A stretch of 64,000 nt of DNA, from assembly GCF_000472385.1 (NCBI RefSeq), contig NZ_AWZU01000041.1:127-64126 (forward strand), given 5' to 3'. Below, piece by piece: positions 9,237 through 17,974 of this stretch (its first letter is position 1; every line of letters begins with the position of its first letter). The DNA comes from Bradyrhizobium sp. ARR65 (GTDB lineage Bacteria > Pseudomonadota > Alphaproteobacteria > Rhizobiales > Xanthobacteraceae). The notes beneath the pieces were generated by a model. That model was given only the letters and a program-made list of their open reading frames with translations, made no database searches and was not told the DNA's origin. Position numbers and translations under genes: made by a program.

Positions 9237-9560
9237 ATGCAGGATGGGCGAATGGCAGTGCTGGCGACGATGGCCCTGGCCGCGCCGCAGCGCCGCACCC
9301 GGCAAGGTGTCGACGTTACCTGCGATGACGGCCGTCGCGGCATCTTCACCGAGAACGCCATTGTCTGGCCCGACCGCACGCGATCAAGCGCAAGCTCGTA
9401 TCCCAGCGTCATCATCGGCAACAAGGCATCGGTGTCGGTGGGCAAGAGCGTGTTCGTCGGCGAGCGCTACGGCATATGGTGCCGCTGGACGAGCCAAACG
9501 CGCCGAACAAGACGCGCTGCGCCATCCTCGACGGCGTGTCCTACTGCTATCGAGGCTTAG
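9237..9560 (+). pseudogene. Small hypothetical protein with probable frameshift
   Basis: The frame from 9237 encodes VDVTCDDGRRGIFTENAIVW and then KASVSVGKSVFVGERYGIW, which look like real beta-rich protein. After about 9478 it degenerates into Arg/Thr/Ala-rich sequence. Shifting frame there gives EPNAPNKTRCAILDGVSYCY and a stop (GLVRA) at about 9569. The best explanation is a small cysteine-containing, possibly secreted protein interrupted by a frameshift. I do not recognise the family. It abuts the tRNA and integrase, where gene decay is common. Confidence 0.4.
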
Positions 9561-9562
9561 TT

Positions 9563-9613
9563 AGAGCATGATCCCGAAAAACTGCGCAGCGGTTTCCCGA
9601 AAAGATCATGCTT
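9563..9613. repeat. Dispersed palindromic repeat of the GAGCATGATC family
   Basis: Near-palindromic arms AGCATGATC and GATCATGCT flank a GC-rich centre with CGAAAA and CCGAAAA steps. The same arms occur at 35519-35587. I recognise this as a common intergenic repeat in Bradyrhizobium. It lies just past the 3' end of otsA and could fold as a hairpin. Confidence 0.6.
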
Positions 9614-9671
9614 AAGCAAGAAACGAGAACGCAATGACGTTTGACCTGATTTCATCGCGCTCCAGGCCCTG

Positions 9672-11147
9672 TCAGTGAAACCGCGCCACCCCATGCGCGC
9701 CGCGCATCCGCCACATGGGCTCCGGCATCTCGGGTTCGCCCATAGCCTGATCGGCGATCGAAGGCGCGCGCTCGCTGCGGCTCTCCTGCAATGCACGAAT
9801 GAAATTGGCGAACCAGTGCGTGATGCTGTGGCTCTTCAGCTTGTCCATCATCGCTTCATAACGCATGCGCCGCTCGGTCAGCGGCATCGATAGCGCCATA
9901 GCGATCACGCGCGCCATGCCGTCGATATCGTACGGATTGACCAAAAGCGCGGTATCAAGCTCATTGGCGGCGCCGGCGAATTTCGACAGCACGAGCACGC
10001 CGGGATCGGCCGGGTTCTGTGCGGCGACATATTCCTTGGCGACCAGATTCATGCCGTCATGCAGCGGCGTCACCACGCCGACCTGCGCAGTGCGATAGAG
10101 GCCGGCGAGCACCGACTGGCTGAACCCCTTGTTGAGATAACGGATCGGCGTCCAATCCACCTCGCCATGACGGCCGTTGACGTCGCTGACAAGACGCGCA
10201 ACCTCATTCTGCAGATTGCCGTAGGCCTCGATGCCGCCGCGCGAAGGCGTTGCGATCTGCAGCAACGACACGGTGCGCGCCAGCGTCGGATGCAGCGTCC
10301 ACATGCGGTCGAAGGCATGAATGCGGTTGACGAGGCCCTTGGAATAGTCGAGCCGGTCGACGCCGATCGCGAGCCGTTCGCCGTTCAGGCTGCGCCGCAG
10401 CCGCGACACGTCCGGATGCGAGATCGCCTTGGCGGCACCGGTTGCGAATTTCTCCGCATCGATCCCGATCGGAAACACGGCCAGCCGGGTGCGGCCATGG
10501 CGCGAGCTGACGATGCCGTCGCGTACCGGCAGCTCGAGATCGTCGCGAACATAGGACAAGAAATTGTCGCAGTCCTGCGTGGTTTGGAAGCCGATGAGAT
10601 CGTAAGCCAGCATCGCCTCGATCAGTTCGCGATGGTGCGGCACGCCCTCAACCACGGCCGCCGCGGGCCACGGCGTATGCAGGAAGAAGCCGATCGGTTC
10701 GGTGACCCCCAGCTCGCGCAGCTCGGCGCCCAGCGCGAGAAAATGGTAGTCCTGCACCCAGAATGCGGTGTCCGGCTTGCGGAACCGCATCAATGCGCGG
10801 GCCATGAAGGCATTGACTTCACGATAGGAGAGATAATCGCCCTGCGAAGTGCGGATCAGGTCGCTGCGCGAATGCAGCGCCGGCCACAGCGCGGAATTCG
10901 CAAAGCCCTCATAATAGCCGCCGTAATGCGCGGCCGGCAGGTCGAGCATGGCCAGCGCGCCACACCCGAGCGCCTCGATTTCGGCGAACGGTTCCTTCTG
11001 GAACCCATCGCGCACGCGGCCCGAGGAACCAACCCAAATCGCGCCGGAGTTCTCAACGACCGGCAACAAGGCGGCTGCAAGCCCGCCCGTCATCGGCTCA
11101 TTGGCTTTACCGCGCGCAACGCGATTTGAAATGACAACGAGATTCAC
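9672..11147 (-). CDS. otsA: Trehalose-6-phosphate synthase
   Basis: This 491-aa GT20 glycosyltransferase joins UDP-glucose and glucose-6-phosphate to trehalose-6-phosphate. It shows the N-terminal LVVISNRVA, GFFLHTPWP, GVDRLDYSKGL and DGMNLVAKEYVAAQ motifs of the family. The GTG at 11147 is chosen because it follows AGGAGG at good spacing and starts exactly at the conserved VVISNRV strand; a longer frame upstream lacks family sequence. It is downstream of otsB and an MFS gene on the same strand, separated from otsB by 372 bp, so it may have its own promoter. The product, after OtsB, is the osmoprotectant trehalose. Confidence 0.96.
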   Translation of the reverse strand: MNLVVISNRVARGKANEPMTGGLAAALLPVVENSGAIWVGSSGRVRDGFQKEPFAEIEALGCGALAMLDLPAAHYGGYYEGFANSALWPALHSRSDLIRTSQGDYLSYREVNAFMARALMRFRKPDTAFWVQDYHFLALGAELRELGVTEPIGFFLHTPWPAAAVVEGVPHHRELIEAMLAYDLIGFQTTQDCDNFLSYVRDDLELPVRDGIVSSRHGRTRLAVFPIGIDAEKFATGAAKAISHPDVSRLRRSLNGERLAIGVDRLDYSKGLVNRIHAFDRMWTLHPTLARTVSLLQIATPSRGGIEAYGNLQNEVARLVSDVNGRHGEVDWTPIRYLNKGFSQSVLAGLYRTAQVGVVTPLHDGMNLVAKEYVAAQNPADPGVLVLSKFAGAANELDTALLVNPYDIDGMARVIAMALSMPLTERRMRYEAMMDKLKSHSITHWFANFIRALQESRSERAPSIADQAMGEPEMPEPMWRMRGAHGVARFH

Positions 11148-11519
11148 GAGGAGTCCCCTCCTGTTACGGCGTGTCATTTAACTGCCGTTCATCAATATGG
11201 TTCCTTTTAGCCTTCCAGCGAATTGAAACCGAAATCGGGCCGGACGGCGGAGGAACCCGGGCGCTTCAACAAAATGAGAGGCTGGTGCAGGAATGCCGCG
11301 CTCGAATGTGATGGCGACACAGTGTCGCTGCCCGCCCCCTGATCGCGCACGATTTTTCACAACCAAGCGGCACTTCCGCCCGACGATGGGGACGATCGAG
11401 CGGCGAGCGCTGCGAAGACATCATGCCGAAAAAAAGAGAACGGGATGACAATTCGAAGACAAGTCACCGCGCGCTGCCAATTCGGCATCTTGGAACCATA
11501 CAAACTCGGTACGCCGTTG
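11148..11519. other. otsB-otsA intergenic region with a 15-bp palindrome
   Basis: These 372 bases have no convincing gene. They hold a perfect inverted repeat GCGACAC-A-GTGTCGC at 11314-11328, about 170 bp upstream of the otsA start. It could be an operator for otsA or a structural end of the otsB transcript; there is no U-tract to favour a terminator. The otsA ribosome site (GGAGGGG) is at the left end. Confidence 0.45.
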
Positions 11520-12344
11520 CTACGGTGCCGGGCTACGCTCGTCGTCCAGAAGATGAGCAAGGAACTCGCGCACATCGCTTGGCGCATCGAAATGTCCGTT
11601 GACGCCGTGCGCGCGCCGGCCAACCGAGAAGGATAGGCCATTCAGATCGGGCATGATGGCAAAGACGCTTTCGTCGGTGACATCGTCGCCGATGAAGAGT
11701 GGTTTCCGCCCGCTGAATGGCGCGTGCTTCATCAATTCGCGGACGCCATTGGCCTTGGTGAAGCCGGCATGCTTGATCTCGAATACGCATTTGCCCGGCA
11801 GAACTTCGATTGGCGCCTCCGGCAGATCGGCTCGGATCAGTGAGATCGCCTCATAGATCGCGCGCTCCGCGTGCGGCGCCAGCCGATAGTGCAGCGCCAG
11901 CGAATAGCCTTTGTCCTCCAGCAATATTCCGGGGCTGAGCCGCGCGATCGCCGCTAACCTGCGCTTCAACTCCCTGTCCATCGGCGGCGCCTGGGCAGCA
12001 ACGGCCTCGGCGTCCGCGGAGAGCCGCATTTCCGCGCCATGGCCGCCGACGGCCGGAAACTGGTCCGGTGCGAAGATCAAATCGATGTCGTTGAGTGAGC
12101 GCCCGCTCACCAGCGCGAGCGCGCCCGAGGTCCGCGCCATCAGGCGATTGAGCGTCTTGGCAAGCCCCGGCGGCACCCAGACCTCACGCGGCGTCGGCAT
12201 CAGATCGAGCAGCGTGCCGTCGATATCGAGCAGGATCGCGGTTTCGCTCAAATGCGGCACCAACGACTGCGGCACCGGAAGCTGGTCCGGCGTATCCTGC
12301 TCTTCTGGTAGCTCGTCCTGCATTTCGGCCAGATTTTCCATCAT
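11520..12344 (-). CDS. otsB: Trehalose-6-phosphate phosphatase
   Basis: The 274-aa HAD-type phosphatase dephosphorylates trehalose-6-phosphate to trehalose. HAD motif I is AILLDIDGTLLDL, motif II lies in ALVSGRSLNDID, and the C-terminal acidic motif is LFIGDDVTDESVF. Length is normal for bacterial OtsB. The ATG is 6 bp after the stop of the upstream MFS gene with a GGAG site inside that gene's end, so the two are almost certainly cotranscribed. It acts in the cytoplasm with OtsA downstream. Confidence 0.95.
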   Translation of the reverse strand: MMENLAEMQDELPEEQDTPDQLPVPQSLVPHLSETAILLDIDGTLLDLMPTPREVWVPPGLAKTLNRLMARTSGALALVSGRSLNDIDLIFAPDQFPAVGGHGAEMRLSADAEAVAAQAPPMDRELKRRLAAIARLSPGILLEDKGYSLALHYRLAPHAERAIYEAISLIRADLPEAPIEVLPGKCVFEIKHAGFTKANGVRELMKHAPFSGRKPLFIGDDVTDESVFAIMPDLNGLSFSVGRRAHGVNGHFDAPSDVREFLAHLLDDERSPAP

Positions 12345-12350
12345 GTCATT

Positions 12351-13820
12351 CTACTCCAAAAAAGCCAGCGGGCGCGCAACCGATTCCAGGGACTTGCGTT
12401 CGGCAGCGACGCCGTAGCGCCAGGCGATGGCGGCTGCGGCGACCATGAGTACGGAGCCGAGCAGGTAACCGAAGAACACGCTGCTGCGCGATCCCGTATC
12501 GATCAATGCGCCGAACAGGGCCGGACCGACTACGCCACCGATGCCGGTGCCGATGGCATAGAACAGTGCAATCGCAAGCGCACGCACCTCCAAGGGAAAG
12601 GTTTCGCTGACCGTGAGATAGGCCGCGCTCGCGGCGGGCGAAGCAAAGAAGAAGATCACCATCCAGGCAATTGTCTGGCCTTGCGCGCTCAGGACGCCGA
12701 TCGAGAACAGATAGCCCGAGAGCGCAAGCAGGATGCCGGAGACGCCATAGGTCAGCGTGATCATGGCGCGTCGTCCGAGCGTATCGAACAGGCGGCCCAA
12801 AAGCACCGGGCCGATGAAGTTGCCGGCCGCAAAGGGCAGGATGTACCAGCCGACCGCATCGGCGCCGATGCCGTAGAAATCGGTCAGCACCAGCGCGAAG
12901 GTGAAGAAGATGGCGTTATAGAAGAACGCCTGCGCGACCATCAGCGTGAGTCCCACCAGCGCACGCGTGCGATAGGAAGAAAACAGCGTGTGCGCTACCT
13001 CCTTGAGCGGGGTGTGATCGCGCATCCGCAATCGTATCTTTGCAAAGTCCGGCCCCGCAGAATCTTGGACGTGGCCGAGCACGCTGCGTTCGATCTCCGT
13101 GACGATTTTCTCGGCGGCCTCGGGGTGACCGTGGATCATCAGCCAGCGAGGGCTTTCCGGGATCCACATCCGCATTACCAGCACGATGAGGCCAAGACCG
13201 GCGCCAATGAGATAAGCCAGGCGCCAGCCGAGGTCGGGTTCGAGCAACGCGGGATCGAGCAGAATGATGGCGCTGCTTGCGCCGAGCGCCGCGCCGATCC
13301 AGAAACTGCCGTTGATCACGAGATCGGTCCAGCCGCGGTAGCGCGCCGGCACCAGCTCTTGGATCGTGGAGTTGATCGCCGTGTATTCGCCGCCGATGCC
13401 CGCGCCGGTGAGAAAGCGAAACAGCGTGTAGACCGCAACGCTCCAGGACAGCGCGGTCGCGGCGGTCGCGGTGAGATAGAGCGCAAGCGTGATGAAGAAC
13501 AGTTTTCGGCGCCCGATCCGGTCGGTCAGCCAGCCGAAGCCGAGCGCGCCAAGCACGGCGCCCGCGAGATAGCCGCTGTTGGCGATACCGATGTCGAAAT
13601 TGGAGAATTGCAGGAGCGGGCTTTGCTTCAGCGCACCGGACAGCGCGCCGGCCAGGGTCACTTCCAACCCATCCAAAATCCAGGTGATGCCGAGCGCGAG
13701 TACGACACGGGTGTGAAAGCCGCTCCAGGTCAGATGATCGAGACGCGAGGGGATATTGGTCTCGATGATGCGATCATCGCGGGCCGGCACGGCGGCGCAG
13801 ACGGTGGCGCCATGGTTCAT
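12351..13820 (-). CDS. MFS transporter, sugar-porter-like
   Basis: A 489-aa membrane protein with 12 predicted TM helices. The MFS A-motif GFGWLTDRIGRRK follows TM2, and PESPRWLMIHG closes the N-terminal half, as in sugar/metabolite-H+ symporters. A second A-like motif, GRLFDTLGRRAMI, is in the C-terminal half. The frame extends to 13958, but the ATG at 13820 (MNHGATVCAAVP) gives the more natural N-terminus. It is the first gene of a leftward operon with otsB and otsA; whether it moves trehalose, a precursor, or an unrelated solute is not shown by the sequence. Confidence 0.88.
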   Translation of the reverse strand: MNHGATVCAAVPARDDRIIETNIPSRLDHLTWSGFHTRVVLALGITWILDGLEVTLAGALSGALKQSPLLQFSNFDIGIANSGYLAGAVLGALGFGWLTDRIGRRKLFFITLALYLTATAATALSWSVAVYTLFRFLTGAGIGGEYTAINSTIQELVPARYRGWTDLVINGSFWIGAALGASSAIILLDPALLEPDLGWRLAYLIGAGLGLIVLVMRMWIPESPRWLMIHGHPEAAEKIVTEIERSVLGHVQDSAGPDFAKIRLRMRDHTPLKEVAHTLFSSYRTRALVGLTLMVAQAFFYNAIFFTFALVLTDFYGIGADAVGWYILPFAAGNFIGPVLLGRLFDTLGRRAMITLTYGVSGILLALSGYLFSIGVLSAQGQTIAWMVIFFFASPAASAAYLTVSETFPLEVRALAIALFYAIGTGIGGVVGPALFGALIDTGSRSSVFFGYLLGSVLMVAAAAIAWRYGVAAERKSLESVARPLAFLE

Positions 13821-14041
13821 GGCCGGACTCTGCTGCAACTCCATTGGATGGTACCAACGCCAAACCCTCTCGCGGGCCTGCGCCCTCGAGTTTCTGTGAA
13901 GGACCTCATGCGCCATCGCGGCAAAGACGCTGCCCGCAACTGTGCGACAACGCCGCACGCGGCACGTTGGTTCCGAACGGAACCGATCGGCGAGGCGTCG
14001 GTTTCAGGGGATGCCTCACAGGAAGTTCTTGGAGTTGACCG

Positions 14042-14428
14042 ATGGCGATACGCAGCAAGGCAGCTTCGCGCAAGACCTCCCGGAAAGCATCGACGGCCAG
14101 CGCCGGCGCGGCGCGCAAGCAAGGCGCGGCACGCAAGAGGCCTGCGGCCAAGCGCACCGCAAAACGCTGGTCTCAGCGCGTCACCCGCAAAAGCAACGCG
14201 CTCGATTTGGAGCAGGGCGTCTTCAAGCAGACCAGCGCCAGGAAGATCGCCGCCTCGCTGAAGCGCTCGGCGGAATCCAGCCGCCGCCGCAAGTCCGGCG
14301 CCTACCGCTCAGCGCTGTCGATGCTGACGTTCTATATCAACCGCGCCGGAAGGAATTTGCCAAAGACACAGCGCGCGCGACTGGAACGAGCGAAGGACGA
14401 GCTGAAGCGCGAGTTCGGGAGAGAGTAG
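14042..14428 (+). CDS. DUF3175 domain protein
   Basis: This 128-aa highly basic protein has an Ala/Lys/Arg-rich N-terminal third reminiscent of histone-like tails, followed by the DUF3175 core (RWSQRVTRKSNALDLEQGVF, then SAESSRRRKSGAYRSALSML and YINRAGRNLP). Members are small cytoplasmic proteins of unknown function. The basic tail suggests nucleic-acid contact, but that is inference only. It is a single gene, divergent from the MFS-otsBA operon and convergent with the chemotaxis gene. Confidence 0.85.
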   Translation: MAIRSKAASRKTSRKASTASAGAARKQGAARKRPAAKRTAKRWSQRVTRKSNALDLEQGVFKQTSARKIAASLKRSAESSRRRKSGAYRSALSMLTFYINRAGRNLPKTQRARLERAKDELKREFGRE

Positions 14429-14493
14429 CTCGCCGCTGCCGCCAAACAACCGGTGGCGGACGATGACGGCGGAATGCTGGCGGTCAGTCCGGC

Positions 14494-16536
14494 CTATGCC
14501 GCTCTGATGTTCGCCATGAAGCGGTCGAGTTCGGCACGCAGGCGGGCGCTTTCGCCTGACAGGGTCTTGGCCGAGCTCAGCACCTGTTCGGAGGCGGAGC
14601 CGGTTTCGGTGGCGCCCTGGTTGACTCTCACAATATTGGCGGCGGCGTCTTGCGTGCCCGCGGCGACGTTCTGCACGTTGCGTGCGATTTCCTGCGTCGC
14701 CGCACCCTGCTGTTCGACCGCGCCCGCGATCGAGGATGCGATGGTGGAGATCTGAGCGATCGTCGCGCCGATCTCCTTGATCGCGGCCACCGATTCTTCC
14801 GTCGCCTGCTGCATGCCGGAAATGTGGTTGGAGATTTCGTCGGTCGCCTTCGCGGTCTGGCTCGCCAATGACTTCACCTCGGAGGCGACTACCGCAAAGC
14901 CGCGTCCGGCATCGCCGGCACGCGCGGCCTCGATGGTGGCGTTGAGCGCGAGCAGATTGGTCTGCTCGGCAATCGCGGTGATCAGCTTGACCACGTCGCC
15001 GATCTGCTGCGCCGCGCGCGACAATTTGCTGATGCGCTCGTCGGTCTGCTGCGCCTGCACGACCGCGGATTCCGCGATCTTGTTGGACTCGCGCACGCGC
15101 CGGCCGATCTCATCGACCGAGGTCGAGAGCTCTTCGGTCGCGGAGGCTACCGATTGAATATTGCTCGCCGCCTCTTCCGAGGCGCCGCTCACCTGACTCG
15201 ACAGGCCTTGCGTGGTTTCGGCCGTCCGCGTCAGGAGGCCGGCAGCTTGTTCGAGCTGGGAAGCGGACGTCGACACGTTGGAGACGATCGAGCCGACCGC
15301 CGCTTCGAATTGATCGGCGAAGCGGATCAGCTCGGCGCGTCGCGCCGCGCCGGCCGCCTTGCTCTGCTCCTCATGCACGGCCGCGTCGCGCTCGGCCTTG
15401 GCGATCGCCTGCAGCTTGAACTCCTCCACCGCGCCCGCCATCTCGCCGAGTTCGTCGCTGCGCCCAAGTCCGGGCAGCACGACGTCGAAATTGCCGCCGG
15501 CGAGTTCGCGCATCGCCTGGCACATCGCGATCATCGGCCGCGAGATGCCGCGGCCCAGCAGCAGCGCGAGCAAGCCGCCGAGCAAGAAGCCGCCGGCCGC
15601 GAGCATGATGATGAGCTGCTCGGTTTGCCCGACGATGGCATCGGTGCCGGCTTCGATCCGCCGCTGCTCGGAGACAAGATCATCCTTCATGGCGCTCGCG
15701 CCCTGGCTGATCGCACCGGCCGAACCGCTCATCTCCTTGACGAGCTCGTCGACCGCCTTGGTGTTGTCGACGAGCTTTGTGAGCGCGTCGCGGTATTCGA
15801 CAAGCAGCGCCTTTGCCTGTTTGATCCCGCCCGCGACATTCTCGTTACCGCCGGCATCCACGGCATTCATCGTGCTCTCGACGAATTTCAGCCGCGCCAG
15901 CGCGCTGCTCGCGACCGTCCGATCGGAATTGATGACGAAGTTGTTGGCGAGCGCCACCGCCGTCTGGAGCTGCGTGCTGACCTGCTTGACTCCCATCTCC
16001 ACCGCCCCGAGCTGCTCTTCCGACGCGTTGCTGGCAATGTCGTCAAGCTTGTAACGCAGCATATTGCCGCTGCGGTTGAGCTGGTTCTGCGTCACCAGCG
16101 CGCTCTCACGCTTGAGCTTCAGGATATCGGCAAAAATTTGCGAGAAACGCTTGAATTCGGCGGCGAGCTTGTTCAGTCCATCTCGCCGCGCCGACTTGCT
16201 CGTGCTGTTCAGCGCCTGATCGATCGCAGCCTTCAGGCTTGCTTCCGCCGCCAGCGCCCCATTGGCGTCGTCCTCCTTGCCGGTCACGACGTAATATTTG
16301 GCCAGCGAGCGGTACGAGATCAGCGCGCCGTCGATGTTGCGTGCCAGATCCGCCTCGGACACGCTGCCACGATAGGCTGCAACGGCGGCGGATACACGCT
16401 CAAAGCCGAGATAGGCGATGCCGAGGCTGACGGTCGAGATCAGCAGCACGGCCGCAAAGCCGAGCAGGACTTTGCCGCGAAATCGCAAGGTGAAGAATTT
16501 CGGGAGACGCCGTTTCGTACCCTCAGCCCCAGACAT
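14494..16536 (-). CDS. Methyl-accepting chemotaxis protein
   Basis: A 680-aa receptor. It has a short cytoplasmic basic N-terminus, TM1 at about 24-44 (VLLGFAAVLLISTVSLGIAYL), a long helical periplasmic sensor to about 305, TM2 (IIMLAAGGFLLGGLLALLLG), a HAMP domain, and a C-terminal signalling domain with the invariant hairpin NLLALNATIEAARAGDAGRG and FAVVASEVKSLA. No CheR-tethering pentapeptide is visible at the C-terminus (DRFMANIRAA). The periplasmic domain is helical-bimodular-like, so the ligand is unknown. It stands alone, with no chemotaxis genes alongside. A 24-bp tandem duplication lies about 80 bp upstream of the start. Confidence 0.95.
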   Translation of the reverse strand: MSGAEGTKRRLPKFFTLRFRGKVLLGFAAVLLISTVSLGIAYLGFERVSAAVAAYRGSVSEADLARNIDGALISYRSLAKYYVVTGKEDDANGALAAEASLKAAIDQALNSTSKSARRDGLNKLAAEFKRFSQIFADILKLKRESALVTQNQLNRSGNMLRYKLDDIASNASEEQLGAVEMGVKQVSTQLQTAVALANNFVINSDRTVASSALARLKFVESTMNAVDAGGNENVAGGIKQAKALLVEYRDALTKLVDNTKAVDELVKEMSGSAGAISQGASAMKDDLVSEQRRIEAGTDAIVGQTEQLIIMLAAGGFLLGGLLALLLGRGISRPMIAMCQAMRELAGGNFDVVLPGLGRSDELGEMAGAVEEFKLQAIAKAERDAAVHEEQSKAAGAARRAELIRFADQFEAAVGSIVSNVSTSASQLEQAAGLLTRTAETTQGLSSQVSGASEEAASNIQSVASATEELSTSVDEIGRRVRESNKIAESAVVQAQQTDERISKLSRAAQQIGDVVKLITAIAEQTNLLALNATIEAARAGDAGRGFAVVASEVKSLASQTAKATDEISNHISGMQQATEESVAAIKEIGATIAQISTIASSIAGAVEQQGAATQEIARNVQNVAAGTQDAAANIVRVNQGATETGSASEQVLSSAKTLSGESARLRAELDRFMANIRAA

Positions 16537-16616
16537 TCCGACCTCACGCGTATTCCCAAATCAAACCATCAAAACAGCGCGGACCGGGGCGCGACAGCGC
16601 CCGATCGTATCCCGTA

Positions 16617-16664
16617 TAACTACGGCACAATTCATAAAAATAACTACGGCACAATTCATAAAAG
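16617..16664. repeat. 24-bp perfect tandem duplication upstream of the chemotaxis gene
   Basis: Two adjacent 24-bp copies (16617-16640 and 16641-16664) begin TAACTACGGCACAATTC and are identical except for the last base. They are AT-rich against a GC-rich background and sit 80-130 bp upstream of the chemoreceptor start, in a likely promoter region. Confidence 0.85.
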
Positions 16665-16794
16665 CCGGTAAATTCAGACCATCACGGCGATGCGGGAGCG
16701 CGATCCACAATCCGAAGTGGCGGCTCCGGCACGATCGCCCGGCTGGATGGCGGGGCCGGAATCCTCTTGACCCGCTCCTGATTGACATCGAGTT

Positions 16795-17250
16795 CTCTTT
16801 TTGTTCCGGTCCAGCGACGAGGGGTATCGCGATCGTCACCGACGTCGGGTGGTCGAAATGCGATGGACGCGACCGTGTCGCTGGACGAACGCCATCGGCG
16901 CGGACACGCAAATCATGTGGTCCTGGCGCCTCAAGCCTGGCGCCGAGTCGGCGAAGCTGGCTTTCGCGTCTCACCAATGACGGTGACAACAACGTCCGGC
17001 TCACCGGTGAGCACGAAAGACACCGTTAAAGCTACTGCGCAGGGAAGGCCGGTGTGATTGCGGCTGCACCTGCGGTCAACGCCCCACAATTTCTCTTGCG
17101 CGATGGGTGCGGCGGCGGGCACCCGGCCTTCCCTGCGCCGGCTTATTTCTGGAGGGAGCTGATGTCCTGGCAAGGCTCGGACCCATCGCGTCGCGAGAAG
17201 GCGAGGGCGTGGCTTTATTCGGCTTCGGAAATGACGGACGCGGTCCCGGC
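16795..17250 (+). repeat. Long dispersed intergenic repeat, copy 1 (about 450 bp)
   Basis: The segment contains GGGGTATCGCGATCGTCAC, ATGTGGTCCTGGCGCC, GCTCACCGGTGAGCACG, GCGCAGGGAAGGCCGG, GGCACCCGGCCTTCCCTGCG and CGCGAGAAGGCGAGGGCGTG in that order. The same blocks occur in the same order on the opposite strand at about 30650-31130. I recognise this as a repeat that is frequent between genes in Bradyrhizobium. AGGGAAGGCCGG and CCGGCCTTCCCT are complementary and would form the stem of a long hairpin. Other open frames here are not coding. Confidence 0.75.
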
Positions 17251-17401
17251 GAATGTGAGGCGAGGCATTCAGCAGCGGACCCGGTCGCATGCACACGTCC
17301 TCGCGTGACCCTTGATGACCCTGGCGACGAAAATCGCAGTTGCAAAGTCTTTGAGCCCCTGTCTCTAATTAGAGCAATTCAAAATCAACGGGAGGCTCGA
17401 C
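17251..17401. promoter_or_regulatory. Upstream region of the cox operon
   Basis: About 150 bases between the dispersed repeat and coxS. They include an AT-richer stretch (CTCTAATTAGAGCAATTC) and a strong ribosome site GGGAGG 8 bases before the coxS GTG. The palindrome CTCTAATTAGAG at about 17364 is a possible operator or promoter element. Confidence 0.35.
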
Positions 17402-17887
<486 letters not shown>

Positions 17888-17974
17888 CGAAAGCCGCGAC
17901 CGCCTGCTCAAACAAGATCGCCGCGCTTTCCGCGAGAAGCGACGGCCAACCAACTCCGGGAGGGAGGACTTAAG

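Noticed and set aside
12681..14261. 526-codon plus-strand frame opposite the MFS transporter
   Set aside because: Antisense to a clear 12-TM transporter; Gln/Arg/Asp-rich with no hydrophobic pattern.
15154..16671. 505-codon plus-strand frame opposite the chemoreceptor, running into the tandem repeat
   Set aside because: It ends within the 24-bp duplication, lacks any domain, and the other strand has the invariant MCP hairpin.
16418..17296. Short open frames on both strands upstream of coxS
   Set aside because: They run through the tandem duplication and the long dispersed repeat and have no consistent start or domain.
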